A stretch of 35,500 bases of DNA from Alienimonas chondri (lineage in GTDB: Bacteria > Planctomycetota > Planctomycetia > Planctomycetales > Planctomycetaceae): positions 1 through 35,500 of the forward strand of contig NZ_WTPX01000038.1 of the NCBI RefSeq assembly GCF_013036045.1, given 5' to 3'. A program made the position numbers and the translations under genes. The notes under the pieces were generated by a model that was given only the letters and a program-made list of their open reading frames with translations, was not told where the DNA came from and searched no databases. Positions 7,712-15,069 of the stretch are shown here, piece after piece (within the stretch, counting starts at the first letter, position 1; every line of letters starts with the position of its first letter).

Positions 7712-9553
7712 ATGTCCGTGCTCTTGGTCTTGCTGGGGTCGGCGGCGGGACTCAGTCTGGCGTACGTCGTGCTCGGCCGCTGGCTGAGCGACGTGTTCGC
7801 CGTCGACGCCGACGCCGTCGTTCCCAGCATTGAGAAAGAGGACGGCCGCGACTTCGTCCCGACCCGTCGCTGGGTCGTGTTCGCCCATCACTTCACCAGC
7901 ATCGCCGGCACCGGCCCGATCGTGGGGCCGGCGGTCGCGGTGTTCTGGGGTTGGCTGCCGGCGTTGGTCTGGGTGCTGCTGGGCAGCGTGCTGGTCGGCG
8001 CCGTGCACGACTTCGGCTCGCTGGTGGTGAGCCTGAAGAACGGCGGGGCGACGGTGGGCGAGGCGGCCGGCCGCCTGATCTCCCCGCGGGCGCGCTGGCT
8101 GTTCCTCACGGTCCTCTGGCTGGCGCTGACGGTGGTGCTGGGGGTGTTCGGATTGGTGATCGCCAGCGTGTTCGGCACCTACCCGGAAAGCGTGCTTCCC
8201 GTCTGGGCGGCGATGCCGCTGGCGATTCTGCTGGGCCGCGTGATCAAAAGCGGGGGGAACCTCGCCGTGCCGGTCGCTCTCGGTCTGGCGACGCTGCTGG
8301 GATGCGTGTGGCTGGGGGCGCAATACGTGCCGGTGGACCTCGCGGTCATTCTGCCGAAGCTCGGTCTGGACGCGTTCAGCCCGGTGGTGGTCTGGACGGT
8401 TCTGCTGCTGGCCTATTGCTACGCGGCGAGCGTGATGCCGGTCGGCCTGTTGCTCCAACCGCGCGATCTGCTCAACAGCGGTTTGCTGTTCCTGACGATG
8501 GCCGCGCTGGTGATCGGCGCCGGCGTGGCCGGCGCCACGGGCGCCGCGGATCTCGCCAGCGCCCCGATGATCGCCGACACCGGCGCCCTGCCCGGCGGCG
8601 CCCCGGCGATTCTGCCGTTCCTGTTCGTCACGGTGGCCTGCGGTGCGTGCAGCGGGTTTCACTGCCTGGTCGCCAGCGGGACCAGCAGCAAGCAGGTGAA
8701 GTCTGAATTGGACGCCCGCCCTGTCGGCTATGGAGCGATGCTCGCCGAGGCGTTCCTGGCGGTGTTGGTCATCCTCGCCTGCACGGCCGGACTGGGAATG
8801 GGCCGAACCCTGGACATTCCCGAGGCCGCCGCGGGCGGGGTGGCCGCCACGAGTCCGACGACGCTGGTCGGCGGCGAGGCGTGGTCCTCGCTCTACCGTT
8901 CCGACGGCAACTGGAGCGACTTCTCCCTGAAGAGCAAGATCGCGGCGTTCGTCGACGGCGGGGCGAACTTCCTTCAGCAAGTCGGTATCCCGCTCTGGTT
9001 CGGCGTGGGGCTGATCGCGACGACGGTCGCCGGATTCGCCGCGACGACTTTGGACAGCGCCACCCGCTTGCAGCGGTATGTCGTGCAGGAACTCGCCGGG
9101 GGACTGGCGGAGAAGGCGCCGATCTTCGCCCCGCTCACGGGTCGACACCCCGCGACGTTCATCGCGGTGCTGGCCGGCGGGGCGATCGCCATGCTGCCGG
9201 CGGCGGGCAAGGGCTACGGCACCGGCGGCCTGATCCTCTGGCCGTTGTTCGGAGCGACGAACCAACTGCTGGCCGGGTTGGCGTTCCTCGTGATCGCCTT
9301 CTACCTCCACCGTCGCCGCAAGCCGGTGCTGTGGCTGGTGCCCGCGGCCCTGCTGATGGTCGCCGTCCCGGCCTGGGCGATGGCGGTGCAGGTGTTCGAT
9401 CCGGAGATCGGCTGGATCGCTCAGAAGAACTGGCTGCTGTCCGCGATGGGCGGCGCCGTGCTGCTGCTGGAGGGCTGGGTGCTGATCGAAGCGGTGAGGA
9501 TGTGGCCGCGGGTCTCCAGAAACGACGGCGTCCCGAACGCGACGCCGGCCTGA
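7712..9553 (+). CDS. cstA: Carbon starvation protein CstA-type transporter
   Basis: A 613-residue polytopic membrane protein of the CstA family, whose members import pyruvate and/or peptides during carbon limitation. Family patterns are clear: HHFTSIAGTGPIVGPAVAV near the N-terminus, GAVHDFGSLVVSLKNGG with a following GEAAGR, SVMPVGLLLQPRD in the middle, and CSGFHCLVASGTSSKQVKSE followed by DARPVGYGAMLAEAF. It is shorter than E. coli CstA (about 700 residues). There are many evenly spaced hydrophobic helices and the C-terminal part has further membrane segments. No two-component CstA regulator (BtsSR type) is adjacent; csrA lies divergently upstream. The ribosome binding site is weak. A 22-base tandem repeat overlaps the stop codon. 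The exact substrate cannot be read from sequence. Confidence 0.93.
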   Translation: MSVLLVLLGSAAGLSLAYVVLGRWLSDVFAVDADAVVPSIEKEDGRDFVPTRRWVVFAHHFTSIAGTGPIVGPAVAVFWGWLPALVWVLLGSVLVGAVHDFGSLVVSLKNGGATVGEAAGRLISPRARWLFLTVLWLALTVVLGVFGLVIASVFGTYPESVLPVWAAMPLAILLGRVIKSGGNLAVPVALGLATLLGCVWLGAQYVPVDLAVILPKLGLDAFSPVVVWTVLLLAYCYAASVMPVGLLLQPRDLLNSGLLFLTMAALVIGAGVAGATGAADLASAPMIADTGALPGGAPAILPFLFVTVACGACSGFHCLVASGTSSKQVKSELDARPVGYGAMLAEAFLAVLVILACTAGLGMGRTLDIPEAAAGGVAATSPTTLVGGEAWSSLYRSDGNWSDFSLKSKIAAFVDGGANFLQQVGIPLWFGVGLIATTVAGFAATTLDSATRLQRYVVQELAGGLAEKAPIFAPLTGRHPATFIAVLAGGAIAMLPAAGKGYGTGGLILWPLFGATNQLLAGLAFLVIAFYLHRRRKPVLWLVPAALLMVAVPAWAMAVQVFDPEIGWIAQKNWLLSAMGGAVLLLEGWVLIEAVRMWPRVSRNDGVPNATPA

Positions 9554-9597
9554 CCCGACCCTGTTCCCGGCCTGACCCGACCCTGATTCCGGCCTGA
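9547..9597 (+). repeat. 22-bp tandem repeat spanning the cstA stop codon
   Basis: The unit begins GGCCTGACCCGACCCTG and is 22 bases long. Copy one is 9547-9568, copy two 9569-9590, and a 7-base partial third copy ends at 9597. The cstA stop (9551-9553) lies in copy one, and each copy supplies a further TGA. It looks like a slippage-type duplication at a gene end. Confidence 0.8.
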
Positions 9598-9912
9598 AAA
9601 GACAGCGGGACGACTTCGGGGGCGAAGGAACCAAAGCGCGAATTTGCACGCGGTTGAAAAAATTCCTTCAAGTCGCCCTTGGGGCTTCGCGGCCGAAGCA
9701 CTACACCCCCGCCCGCACGGCAACGTCACTCTCCCACACGGTTCGACGCCCGCTGACGCCGCCCCCCGCGGCGGACAAAGCGGCCACGAACCGGACGTTC
9801 GCTTCGCTCCCTCGGCACAACCCATTCTCGTTCCTCCCCGGACTTCGTCGGTCCCCCTCCCTTCGTTTGGGATGAGGGTCGTCGGCGGCCGGACCACGCA
9901 AGGACTGCTCCC
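9554..9912. other. Intergenic region after cstA
   Basis: After the tandem repeat there is about 300 bases without a supportable gene. Short open frames near 9650-9940 have no recognisable domain and atypical composition, and I treat them as chance. The end of the region provides AAGGA about 10 bases before the start of the following gene. Confidence 0.4.
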
Positions 9913-10278
9913 ATGGCCCGGTTCACGACTTTGGCTCGTTCCCTGAAGCTGACCACCCTGAAGCGGGTCGTCCCGGCCGTCGCCGGCGCCGGCATCATCG
10001 CTTTGTCCACCGGCTGCTGCTGCGGCGCCAGCCAGGGCGGATACGGAAGCTACTACGGCGCCCCCGGCTTCGGCGGCGGCGGCTGCGAGAGCGGCCAATG
10101 CGGCGGCGGTTACGGCGCCGGCTACGGCGCCCCGATCTATCCGCAGGGCGCCATGGCCGCCCCGTCCGGCCCGACCGCCGCGGCGCCCGTTTACTATCAG
10201 ACCGCCGCCGCCCCGGTGTACTACGCCGCTCCCACCCAGACGGCCGCCGCCCCGGCCAACTGCGTGCCGACCTACTGA
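9913..10278 (+). CDS. Small Gly/Tyr/Ala-rich putative lipoprotein
   Basis: A 121-residue protein with a basic N-terminus and a hydrophobic stretch ending ALSTGCCCGAS, an approximate lipobox with three consecutive cysteines. The mature part is low-complexity: glycine-tyrosine repeats (GGYGSYYGAPGF, CGGGYGAGYGAP), then Ala/Pro/Tyr repeats (AAPVYYQTAAAPVYYAAP), ending in a short segment with another Cys. Composition suggests a secreted, surface-anchored or cell-wall-associated structural protein. No catalytic motif is visible. It stands alone, with its own AAGGA ribosome binding site and a perfect hairpin 25 bases after the stop. Function unknown. Confidence 0.7.
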   Translation: MARFTTLARSLKLTTLKRVVPAVAGAGIIALSTGCCCGASQGGYGSYYGAPGFGGGGCESGQCGGGYGAGYGAPIYPQGAMAAPSGPTAAAPVYYQTAAAPVYYAAPTQTAAAPANCVPTY

Positions 10279-10303
10279 GTCGGCCCCTGTGCCGGGGGAT
10301 TCC

Positions 10304-10336
10304 CGTTCGCCGCTCTCATGATGAGAGCGGCGAACG
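10304..10336. terminator. Perfect 15-bp stem-loop after the Gly-rich lipoprotein gene
   Basis: The arms 10304-10318 (starting CGTTCGCCGCTC) and 10322-10336 pair perfectly around a TGA loop. No T-run follows on either strand, so it may be a terminator of the non-U-tract type, an mRNA 3'-end stabiliser or a dispersed palindrome. It lies between the lipoprotein gene and def. Confidence 0.6.
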
Positions 10337-10400
10337 AAGTCGCCCGCGACGCTCGGCGGGCGTAGGATGCGAACCCGTTTCGCCCCCATTCCCCTGCCTG

Positions 10401-11042
10401 ATGTCTTCAACGATCGCCCCCCAGGACTTCCTCGAGCAGGGCGTCTCCGTCTCCTCCGGAGCGGATGCATTGAAGATCGTGCCGCACCCGCATCCCGCGT
10501 TGCGGCGGAAGGCGAAACCGGTCACCGAGATCAATGCCGCGCTTCGGCGTCACGTCTCGGAGATGTTTGAACTGATGTACGCCCACGAAGGCGTCGGACT
10601 GGCGGCCACGCAGGTGGCTCGTCCGTGGCGTTTGTTCGTCGCCAACCCCACCGGCGAAGCGGATCAAACCGACCAGCAGCAGGTCTTCATCAACCCGGAG
10701 ATCGTCCGTCAGACCGGCAGCGAAACGGCCGAAGAAGGCTGCTTGAGCCTGCCCCAGTTGTTCGGCGACGTCCGTCGCGCGAAGCAGATCACCGTGGAAG
10801 CGTTCGACCTGAACGGGGAGTTGTTCACCCTCGAACTGGACGAACTGCCCGCCCGCGTGGTGCTGCACGAGTTCGACCATTTGGAAGGGGTGATGTTCCC
10901 CGACCGCATGACGCCCGCGGAGAAAACGAAGGCCGACCCCAAACTGGCGGACTTCGAACATGCGTGGCGCAAAGCCCAGAAGTCCGGCGAGATCCCGGAC
11001 GACCGCACGCTGCTCAAAGCGTTCGAGACGTTCAAGCTGTAA
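10401..11042 (+). CDS. def: Peptide deformylase
   Basis: A metalloenzyme that removes the formyl group from the N-terminal methionine of nascent proteins. All three family motifs are present: GVGLAATQ (residues 64-71), EGCLS (112-116, with metal ligand Cys114) and HEFDH (156-160, with ligands His156 and His160 and catalytic Glu157). It has 213 residues, against about 170 in E. coli. The extra residues are an N-terminal extension of about 23 residues before LKIVPHPHPALRRKAKP and a longer C-terminal helix. The ATG is chosen as the only ATG in this frame near the domain. fmt follows 90 bases downstream, the usual pairing, but the two are separated by a large inverted repeat. Confidence 0.95.
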   Translation: MSSTIAPQDFLEQGVSVSSGADALKIVPHPHPALRRKAKPVTEINAALRRHVSEMFELMYAHEGVGLAATQVARPWRLFVANPTGEADQTDQQQVFINPEIVRQTGSETAEEGCLSLPQLFGDVRRAKQITVEAFDLNGELFTLELDELPARVVLHEFDHLEGVMFPDRMTPAEKTKADPKLADFEHAWRKAQKSGEIPDDRTLLKAFETFKL

Positions 11043-11046
11043 GCGC

Positions 11047-11123
11047 GGAACCGCGACCGTCAGGGAGCCGGCTCTCTGCGGATGCGGCGTTCCCGGAGCC
11101 GGCTCCCTGACGGTCGCGGTTCC
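11047..11123. repeat. Perfect 28-bp inverted repeat between def and fmt
   Basis: The arms 11047-11074 and 11096-11123 are exact reverse complements (the left arm begins GGAACCGCGACCGTCAGGGA), with a 21-base spacer. The element starts 4 bases after the def stop codon and ends 9 bases before the fmt ATG, filling nearly the whole gap. It would fold into a very stable hairpin in the def-fmt mRNA. It has the form of a REPIN or small palindromic dispersed element. There is no T-run, so simple termination is unlikely. Confidence 0.9.
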
Positions 11124-11132
11124 ACAGCACTC

Positions 11133-12074
11133 ATGCGCGTTCTCTTCCTCGGCACCGGCACGTTCGGCGAACCCGCGATGCGGGCGATCGCCGCGTCGCC
11201 GCACGATCTCGTCGGCCTCGTCACCCAACCGGATCGCGGGGGGAAGGGGAAGCACACCGCCGCCCCGCCGTTGAAAGCCGCCGCCGAGGAACTCGGCGTC
11301 CCCGTCTTCCAGCCGGCGAAGGTGAACGTCGCCGACAGCCTCGACCGACTGCGGGCCTTCGAGGCCGACGCCTTCATCGTCGCCGCGTACGGGCAGATCC
11401 TCAGCGAGACCCTGCTGAGCATCCCCCGGATCGGCGCGTTCAACCTGCACGCCTCGCTGCTGCCGAAGTTCCGCGGCGCCGCTCCGATCCACGCCGCGAT
11501 TCGGGGGGGAGAAGAGGAGACCGGCGTGACGATCTTCCGCATCGTCCGCCGACTGGACGCCGGCCCGATGCTGGGCACGGAGGCGACGGCGATCGGCCGC
11601 TCCGAAACCGCCGGCGAACTGCACGACCGTCTGGCCGTTCTCGCGGCGCCGCTCACGCTGGAGACGTTGGACGCCCTCGACGCCGGCACCGCGGTGCCGG
11701 TGCGGCAGGATCACGACCTCGCCACCTACGCCCCGCAGATGGAAAAGGCGGAGGGCCGGATCGACTGGACCCGCTCCGCCGCCGCCGTCAGCCGGCACGT
11801 CCGGGGGATGAGCCCGTGGCCGGGGGCGTTTTCGCTCTTCGAGCCCGGCGGATTGCAGACGAAGGGCGGCAAGCCGGCCCGGTGTCTATTCGAATCGGTG
11901 GAGGTCGTTGCGGGCGACGGTGGCGAGCCGGGCGAAGCGACGGAGCGAGCCGGCGACATGGTCGTCGCCTGCGGCTCCGGGGCGGTGCGGGTTCGTTCGA
12001 TCAAGCCCGCAGGCAAACGAGCGATGACGGGGGCGGAGTTCCTCCGCGGCCGGGGCGCCGGACGATTCGGTTAG
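11133..12074 (+). CDS. fmt: Methionyl-tRNA formyltransferase
   Basis: Formylates the methionine on initiator tRNA with 10-formyl-tetrahydrofolate, the step that peptide deformylase later reverses. The 313 residues match the family length. The catalytic triad is in place: Asn104 and His106 in NLHASLLPKFRGAAPI and Asp142 in RRLDAGPM. The N-terminal Rossmann part starts RVLFLGTGTFGEPAM. The C-terminal OB-like tRNA-binding domain begins near residue 205 (EKAEGRIDW) and ends with KPAGKRAMTGAEFLRG. The start is only 9 bases past the right arm of the 28-bp inverted repeat, and no Shine-Dalgarno is visible there, so translation may depend on coupling with def or on opening of the hairpin. Confidence 0.95.
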   Translation: MRVLFLGTGTFGEPAMRAIAASPHDLVGLVTQPDRGGKGKHTAAPPLKAAAEELGVPVFQPAKVNVADSLDRLRAFEADAFIVAAYGQILSETLLSIPRIGAFNLHASLLPKFRGAAPIHAAIRGGEEETGVTIFRIVRRLDAGPMLGTEATAIGRSETAGELHDRLAVLAAPLTLETLDALDAGTAVPVRQDHDLATYAPQMEKAEGRIDWTRSAAAVSRHVRGMSPWPGAFSLFEPGGLQTKGGKPARCLFESVEVVAGDGGEPGEATERAGDMVVACGSGAVRVRSIKPAGKRAMTGAEFLRGRGAGRFG

Positions 12075-12130
12075 TCGCTGCGTTCCGCGCGGCGTTCAAC
12101 GGCGCTGCGACCAGAACGCTCGTGTCCTGC

Positions 12131-12159
12131 TTGGCCGTCCCGCGGCCCCCCACTACACT
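12131..12159 (+). promoter_or_regulatory. Candidate sigma-70-type promoter of aceE
   Basis: TTGGCC (12131-12136), a 17-base spacer and TACACT (12154-12159) resemble -35 and -10 boxes, each matching the consensus at four of six positions. It lies about 90 bases before the aceE start in the 176-base gap after fmt. No other feature is visible in that gap. Confidence 0.35.
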
Positions 12160-12250
12160 GCGCGACCGGCCGCCCCGCCCTCGGCTCCCTCCGAGCACGG
12201 GGTCTGTCGGTTCCGGTTTGCGCTCCCGTCCCTGTTGCGAAACGACCCCG

Positions 12251-14989
12251 ATGGCCTCCGGCACCCTCGCCACGCCCGAAGCCCGCGCCGACGATGCGCC
12301 CCATTCGCGGAACGGCCAAGCGGGTGACCACACGCTCGACGCCGCCGAACTGCGCGATTGGTTCGAATCGCTCGAAGACGTGCTGCATCGCCACGGCTCC
12401 GCGGAGGCGACGCGGTTGCTCCGTCAGCTGGACGACTACGCCCGCAAGCACGGCGTCGAACTGCCGTTCGATCCGACCACCCCGTATGTCAACACGATCC
12501 CGCCGGAGCGTCAGCCGGAGTACCCCGGCGATCTGGAGGTTGAACGCAAGATTCGCAGCCTGATCCGCTGGAACGCGGCGGCGATGGTCGTGCGGGCCAA
12601 CAAGGGCAACACCGGCGTCGGCGGGCACATCAGCACCTACGCCAGTAGCTGCACGCTGTACGAAGTGGGCTTCAATCACTTCTTCCACGCCCGCACCGAA
12701 GACCACCCCGGCGACTTCATCTACTTCCAGGGCCACGCCGCCCCGGGGATGTACTCGCGGGCGTTCCTCGAAGGTCGGTTCGAGGAATCGCACCTCGATA
12801 ACTTCCGCCGCGAACTGCCCCGCGGTAGCGGCCTGTCCAGCTATCCGCACCCGTGGCTGATGCCGGACTTCTGGCAGTTCCCCACGGTGAGCATGGGCCT
12901 CGGCCCGATCACCAGCCTGTATCACGCCCGGTTCCTGCGGTATCTGAACAACCGCGGCCTGTTGCAAAACGATAAATCGACCGTCTGGGCCTTCCTGGGC
13001 GACGGCGAGATGGACGAGCCGGAATCGCTCGGCGCCATCACGCTGCCGGTCCGCGAGGGGCTGGACAACGTCGTGTGGGTCGTGAACTGCAACCTGCAAA
13101 GGCTCGACGGCCCGGTCCGCGGCAACGGCAAGATCGTTCAGGAACTGGAAGGCATCTTCCGCGGCGCCGGCTGGAACGTCGTGAAGTGCCTGTGGGGCAC
13201 CGGCTGGGACGAGCTGATCGCCAAAGACAAATCCGGCAAGCTCGCCGCGAAGCTCGAAGGCACCGTCGACGGCGAGTTCCAACGCCTCTCGACCGCCCCC
13301 GGCGCCGTTCTCCGCGAGGAGTTCTTCGGTCCCGACCCGGAATTGAAAGCCCTCGTCGCCGACTTGAAGGACGAGGAGATCGAGCGCCTGCGTCGCGGCG
13401 GGCACGATCCGCGGAAGGTCTACGCCGCCTATAAGACCGCCACGGAGCGGAACGGGCGTCCGACCGTCGTCTTGGCCCAGACCATCAAGGGCTACGGCAT
13501 GGGCGAAGCCGGCGAGGGCAAGATGGTCGCCCACAACACCAAGAAGATGTCCGCGGAGCAGTTGAAAGCGTTCCGCGATCGCTTCCATGTCCCCGTCAGC
13601 GACGAGGAATGCGAGACCGCCCCCTTCTATAAACCGGCCGCCGATTCGCCGGAGATGAGCTACCTCACCGAGCACCGCAAGAAGCTCGGCGGCTCGATGC
13701 CCCGCCGCCTCGCGGAGCACGAAAAGCTGGAGATCCCCCCGCTGGAGAAGTTCAAGAAGTTCTTCGAAGGCACCGGTGACAAGCAGGCGAGCACGACCTT
13801 CGTGCTGGGCCAGTTGATGCAAACGCTGCTGAAGGACAAGGGCGTCCGCGACCGCATCGTGCCGATTATTCCGGACGAAGCCCGCACCTTCGGCTTCGAG
13901 GGACTGTTCTCGCTGATCGGGATTTATTCGCCCAAGGGCCAGCTCTACGAGCCGGTCGATCGCGATTTCACGATGTATTACAAGGAGTCGAAGAACGGCC
14001 AGCTGCTGGAAGAGGGCATCAACGAAGCCGGCGCCATGAGCAGCTTCGTCGCCGCGGGCACCGCGTACGCCAACGTCGGCGTGCCGATGATCCCGTTCTA
14101 TGTTTACTACAGCATGTTCGGCTTCCAGCGGGTCGGCGATTTGATCTGGCTCGCCGGCGACTCCCGCGCCAAGGGCTTCCTGTGCGGCGGCACCAGCGGT
14201 CGCACCAGCCTCAACGGCGAAGGCCTCCAACACCAGGACGGCCACTCGCCGTTGATCGCTTCGACGGTTCCGAACCTGCGGGCCTACGACCCGGCTTATA
14301 ATTACGAACTGGCGATCATCGTGCAGGACGGCCTTCGCCGGATGTACGGCGAGGGCGAGGACTGCTTTTACTATCTCTCCGTCTATAACGACGGCGACTA
14401 CACCCATCCCGCCAAGCCGGACGGCTGCGAGGAAGGCGTCCTACGCGGGCTGTATAAGTTCAAGTCGGTCGACGGCGCCGGTTCCAAACAGGGGGGCCGC
14501 GTGCAATTGTTCGGCAGCGGACCGATCCTGCCGTACGTGCTGCGGGCGCAGGAGCTTCTCGCCGAGAACTACGGCGTCGGCAGCGACGTGTGGAGCGTCA
14601 CCAGCTATAGCGAACTGGCCCGCGACGCCCGTGCCGTCACCCGGCACAATCGCCTGCACCCGGCGGACGAGCCGCAGCAGAGCTACCTCGAACAGGTTCT
14701 GCCGACCGACGGCGGCCCGTTCATCGCCAGCAGCGACAACGTGCGACTGGTGCAGGACCAGATCCGCGAGTGGGTGCCCGGCCGCTACGTGGCCCTCGGC
14801 ACCGACGGCTTCGGCCGCAGCGAGACCCGCGACGCCCTGCGTCGGCACTTCGAGATCGACGCCGAGTGCGTCGCCTACGCCGCGCTCTCCGCTCTCGCCG
14901 CCGACGGCGACTTCGACGCGAAGAAACTCCCCGCCGTGCTCAAAGACCTCGGCATCGACCCGGACAAGGTCGACCCGATGGGCGCCTAA
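12251..14989 (+). CDS. aceE: Pyruvate dehydrogenase E1 component, homodimeric type
   Basis: Thiamine-diphosphate enzyme that decarboxylates pyruvate and passes the acetyl group to the lipoyl arm of E2. It has 912 residues, close to E. coli AceE (887) plus an N-terminal extension of about 25 residues. Visible landmarks are ANKGNTGVGGHISTYASS (115-132), FQGHAAPGMYSRAFLEGR (159-176), the ThDP/Mg motif GDGEMDEPE (250-258) with VVNCNLQRLDGPVRGNGK (277-294), and the transketolase-like central domain with FYVYYSMFGFQRVGD. The chosen ATG follows a gap with a promoter-like sequence; the long open frame upstream in this frame overlaps fmt and is not coding. E2 follows after a hairpin terminator, and lipoyl-bearing E3 lies further down. 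Cytoplasmic, links glycolysis to acetyl-CoA. Confidence 0.97.
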   Translation: MASGTLATPEARADDAPHSRNGQAGDHTLDAAELRDWFESLEDVLHRHGSAEATRLLRQLDDYARKHGVELPFDPTTPYVNTIPPERQPEYPGDLEVERKIRSLIRWNAAAMVVRANKGNTGVGGHISTYASSCTLYEVGFNHFFHARTEDHPGDFIYFQGHAAPGMYSRAFLEGRFEESHLDNFRRELPRGSGLSSYPHPWLMPDFWQFPTVSMGLGPITSLYHARFLRYLNNRGLLQNDKSTVWAFLGDGEMDEPESLGAITLPVREGLDNVVWVVNCNLQRLDGPVRGNGKIVQELEGIFRGAGWNVVKCLWGTGWDELIAKDKSGKLAAKLEGTVDGEFQRLSTAPGAVLREEFFGPDPELKALVADLKDEEIERLRRGGHDPRKVYAAYKTATERNGRPTVVLAQTIKGYGMGEAGEGKMVAHNTKKMSAEQLKAFRDRFHVPVSDEECETAPFYKPAADSPEMSYLTEHRKKLGGSMPRRLAEHEKLEIPPLEKFKKFFEGTGDKQASTTFVLGQLMQTLLKDKGVRDRIVPIIPDEARTFGFEGLFSLIGIYSPKGQLYEPVDRDFTMYYKESKNGQLLEEGINEAGAMSSFVAAGTAYANVGVPMIPFYVYYSMFGFQRVGDLIWLAGDSRAKGFLCGGTSGRTSLNGEGLQHQDGHSPLIASTVPNLRAYDPAYNYELAIIVQDGLRRMYGEGEDCFYYLSVYNDGDYTHPAKPDGCEEGVLRGLYKFKSVDGAGSKQGGRVQLFGSGPILPYVLRAQELLAENYGVGSDVWSVTSYSELARDARAVTRHNRLHPADEPQQSYLEQVLPTDGGPFIASSDNVRLVQDQIREWVPGRYVALGTDGFGRSETRDALRRHFEIDAECVAYAALSALAADGDFDAKKLPAVLKDLGIDPDKVDPMGA

Positions 14990-15014
14990 GTCTCTTCTCA
15001 AATCATCCATACCG

Positions 15015-15040
15015 CGGAGGCCCCGCCGGGCCTCCGTTTT
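15015..15040 (+). terminator. Intrinsic terminator or attenuator between aceE and aceF
   Basis: An 8-bp perfect GC-rich stem (CGGAGGCC at 15015-15022, GGCCTCCG at 15029-15036) with a 6-base loop, followed by TTTT on the plus strand. It lies 26 bases after the aceE stop and 30 bases before aceF. It could lower aceF expression relative to aceE or mark a transcript end; no separate aceF promoter was recognised. Confidence 0.65.
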
Positions 15041-15069
15041 GAAGACCTCAAAACGCTCCTCCGTCTCCT

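Noticed and set aside
7694-9649. Very long open frame antisense to cstA
   Set aside because: It is Arg/Gln/His-rich, has no recognisable domain, and mirrors a gene with clear family motifs. Such frames are expected opposite high-GC genes.
9654-9946. Short open frames upstream of the Gly-rich lipoprotein
   Set aside because: No domain, no ribosome binding site, and overlapping alternatives in several frames; not supportable as genes.
10340-10368. Possible promoter before def (TAGGAT as -10)
   Set aside because: No acceptable -35 box at 16-18 bases upstream, so evidence is one hexamer only.
12071-14407. Long open frame antisense to aceE
   Set aside because: Composition is biased and no domain is seen; the plus strand encodes an intact AceE. 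It is a by-product of GC-rich codons.
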